A stretch of 64,000 nucleotides of DNA from Allochromatium vinosum DSM 180 (GTDB taxonomy: Bacteria; Pseudomonadota; Gammaproteobacteria; Chromatiales; Chromatiaceae): NCBI RefSeq assembly GCF_000025485.1, contig NC_013851.1, positions 177,001-241,000 of the forward strand. Reading direction: 5' to 3'. Made by a program: the position numbers and the translations under genes. The notes below the pieces were generated by a model, which saw nothing but the letters and a program-made list of their open reading frames with translations, was not told the DNA's origin and made no database searches. Within the stretch, counting starts at the first letter, position 1, and the number at the start of each line of letters is the position of its first letter. Shown here one piece after another: positions 62,818-64,000 of this stretch.

Positions 62818-64000
62818 ATGTCACACATCCTCATTCTTGGCGGTGATGGTTATCTCGGCTGGCCTACGGCCATGTATTTTTCCGCGCGCGGCTATGCCGT
62901 CACTGTGGTCGACAACTATTTCCGCCGCAATGCCTGTACAGAACTCGATGTCGGGATGCTCTATCCGCTGCCGAGTCTGTCTGAGCGGGCGCGTATTTGG
63001 CACGAAAAGACCGGCTATGAGATCAAGGTCGTCATCGGTGATCTGACCGATCCCGAGGTGATGCGTGGTCTGTTCGATGGGCGGGTCAAGTATCAATGGG
63101 CGGTTGATCCGACATTCAGCGGGATTCCGGAGACCGTGGTTCACTATGCCGAACAGCCCTCGGCGCCCTATTCGCTGATCGATTACCGCTACGCGAATAT
63201 CACGGTTTCGAACAATCTGCTCGTCACCAATAATCTCATGTTTGCGGTTCGGGATTTTGCACCTGAGACGCACATGATCAAGCTCGGTACCATGGGCGAA
63301 TACGGTACGCCCAACATCGATATCGAAGAAGGGTGGATTGAGATTGAGCACAAGGGGCGTAAAGGAACGTTTCTGTTTCCGCGTCAGGCGTCCTCGCTCT
63401 ATCACACCACCAAGATCATGGATACCGACCTATTCTGGTTCGGTGTGCGCATGTGGAACCTCAAGGTCACGGATTTGATGCAGGGACCGGTGTATGGGTT
63501 GGAAACAGATGAGTCGGCTGTCGATGATCGGCTCAAGACGTTGTTCAACTATGACGAGGTCTTCGGCACCATCGTCAATCGTTTTATCGTTCAGGCAGTT
63601 GTGGGTTATCCGCTGACGGTTTACGGTAAGGGGGGGCAGACACGCGGTTATCTCAATCTCAAGGATACGTTGCAATGCGTGCATATGTCTGAGAAGACGC
63701 CGGCCAAGGCGGGTGAGCTGCGTATCTTCAATCAGATCATGGAAACCTTCAGCGTCAATGAGCTAGCGGAGTTGACTCAGCGGGTCGGTCGTAAGCTGGG
63801 TTATGATGTCACGATCAAGAATATCGAGAATCCGCGCAAAGAGGCCGAGGAGCACTATTACAACCCGACCTATCAGGGGTTGATCGATCTTGGCGTAGAA
63901 CCGCACTATTTGACCGAAGAGGTCATGGAAAGCATGTTTCGGGTGGTGGCAGGCTATAAAGATAACATCCGTCAGGATGTGATCTTCCGTGGTGTGAAGT
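62818..64000 (+). CDS. UDP-sulfoquinovose synthase-like SDR (3' end cut off)
   Basis: ATG 62818 opens 394 codons before the window ends. The protein reads ILILGGDGYLGWPTAMYFS at the nucleotide loop, VVHYAEQPSAPYSLIDY, KLGTMGEYGTPNIDIEEG, the SDR catalytic YHTTK (YxxxK) and VYGKGGQTRGYL, with EAEEHYYNP later. This series closely follows plant SQD1 and archaeal Agl3, which make UDP-sulfoquinovose from UDP-glucose and sulfite. The product could feed sulfolipid (SQDG) or, given its place in the capsule locus, a sulfonated surface glycan. Only the last few residues are likely missing. Confidence 0.88.
   Translation, partial: MSHILILGGDGYLGWPTAMYFSARGYAVTVVDNYFRRNACTELDVGMLYPLPSLSERARIWHEKTGYEIKVVIGDLTDPEVMRGLFDGRVKYQWAVDPTFSGIPETVVHYAEQPSAPYSLIDYRYANITVSNNLLVTNNLMFAVRDFAPETHMIKLGTMGEYGTPNIDIEEGWIEIEHKGRKGTFLFPRQASSLYHTTKIMDTDLFWFGVRMWNLKVTDLMQGPVYGLETDESAVDDRLKTLFNYDEVFGTIVNRFIVQAVVGYPLTVYGKGGQTRGYLNLKDTLQCVHMSEKTPAKAGELRIFNQIMETFSVNELAELTQRVGRKLGYDVTIKNIENPRKEAEEHYYNPTYQGLIDLGVEPHYLTEEVMESMFRVVAGYKDNIRQDVIFRGVK

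Noticed and set aside
1-64000. CRISPR array
   Set aside because: No regularly spaced direct repeats with unique spacers were seen; the repeats found are coding tandem repeats or short simple repeats.

Overview
The window is a GC-rich (roughly 60-65% by eye) gammaproteobacterial chromosome segment. Gene order matches the Pseudomonas/Chromatiales pattern in several blocks: trpGDC-vfr-OsmC-coq7, gshB-pilGHIJ-chpA, and tonB-yqgE-ruvX-pyrR-pyrB-pyrC'. Together with a Na+-pumping decarboxylase, many PAS/chemotaxis genes and the style of the surface-glycan genes, this suggests a Chromatiaceae-like purple sulfur bacterium. That assignment is an inference, because no photosynthesis or sulfur-oxidation gene lies in the window.

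Layout. 1-8.9 kb is housekeeping: a partial DUF294 nucleotidyltransferase/CBS protein, tryptophan synthesis, a Crp/Vfr regulator, OsmC, Coq7, an Fe-S oxidoreductase subunit divergent from a [2Fe-2S] ferredoxin, rplM-rpsI and tRNA-Gln. 9-15.7 kb, directly after the tRNA and its terminator, is an accessory island. It holds a three-gene operon (MmeI-like DNA methyltransferase without a recognisable nuclease motif, SF2 helicase, GIY-YIG/T5orf172 nuclease) and a pair of tiny overlapping genes. 15.7-25.9 kb holds a PAS methyl-accepting chemotaxis protein, a periplasmic 5'-nucleotidase, oadGAB, rpmBG, a DUF423 protein and rsmE. 25.9-35.3 kb is the type IV pilus chemosensory operon pilGHIJ-chpA, without pilK or chpB. 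35.5-42.6 kb holds gshB, a degenerate ApbE-like lipoprotein, a TonB3-like protein, yqgE, ruvX and the pyrimidine genes.

42.6-64 kb is a capsule/surface polysaccharide locus. It has the ABC-dependent export set (kpsS, a KpsD-like export protein, kpsM, kpsT, kpsE, kpsC), three glycosyltransferases (one fused to a sulfotransferase-like domain), coiled-coil repeat proteins, an FkbM methyltransferase, a nucleotide-sugar 4,6-dehydratase gene broken by a small inverted-repeat insertion, and a UDP-sulfoquinovose synthase homologue running off the end. The presence of both sulfotransferase-like and sulfoquinovose genes suggests a sulfated or sulfonated surface glycan.

The most interesting observations are: (i) the MTase-helicase-GIY-YIG operon beside tRNA-Gln, a candidate restriction-like defence system; (ii) a 105-bp MITE-like element with 28-bp inverted ends and a 9-bp target duplication, whose precise removal would restore the dehydratase reading frame; (iii) a 348-bp tandem repeat whose second copy has lost one A and shifts the frame; and (iv) an AT-rich sulfotransferase-like domain fused to a GC-rich glycosyltransferase.
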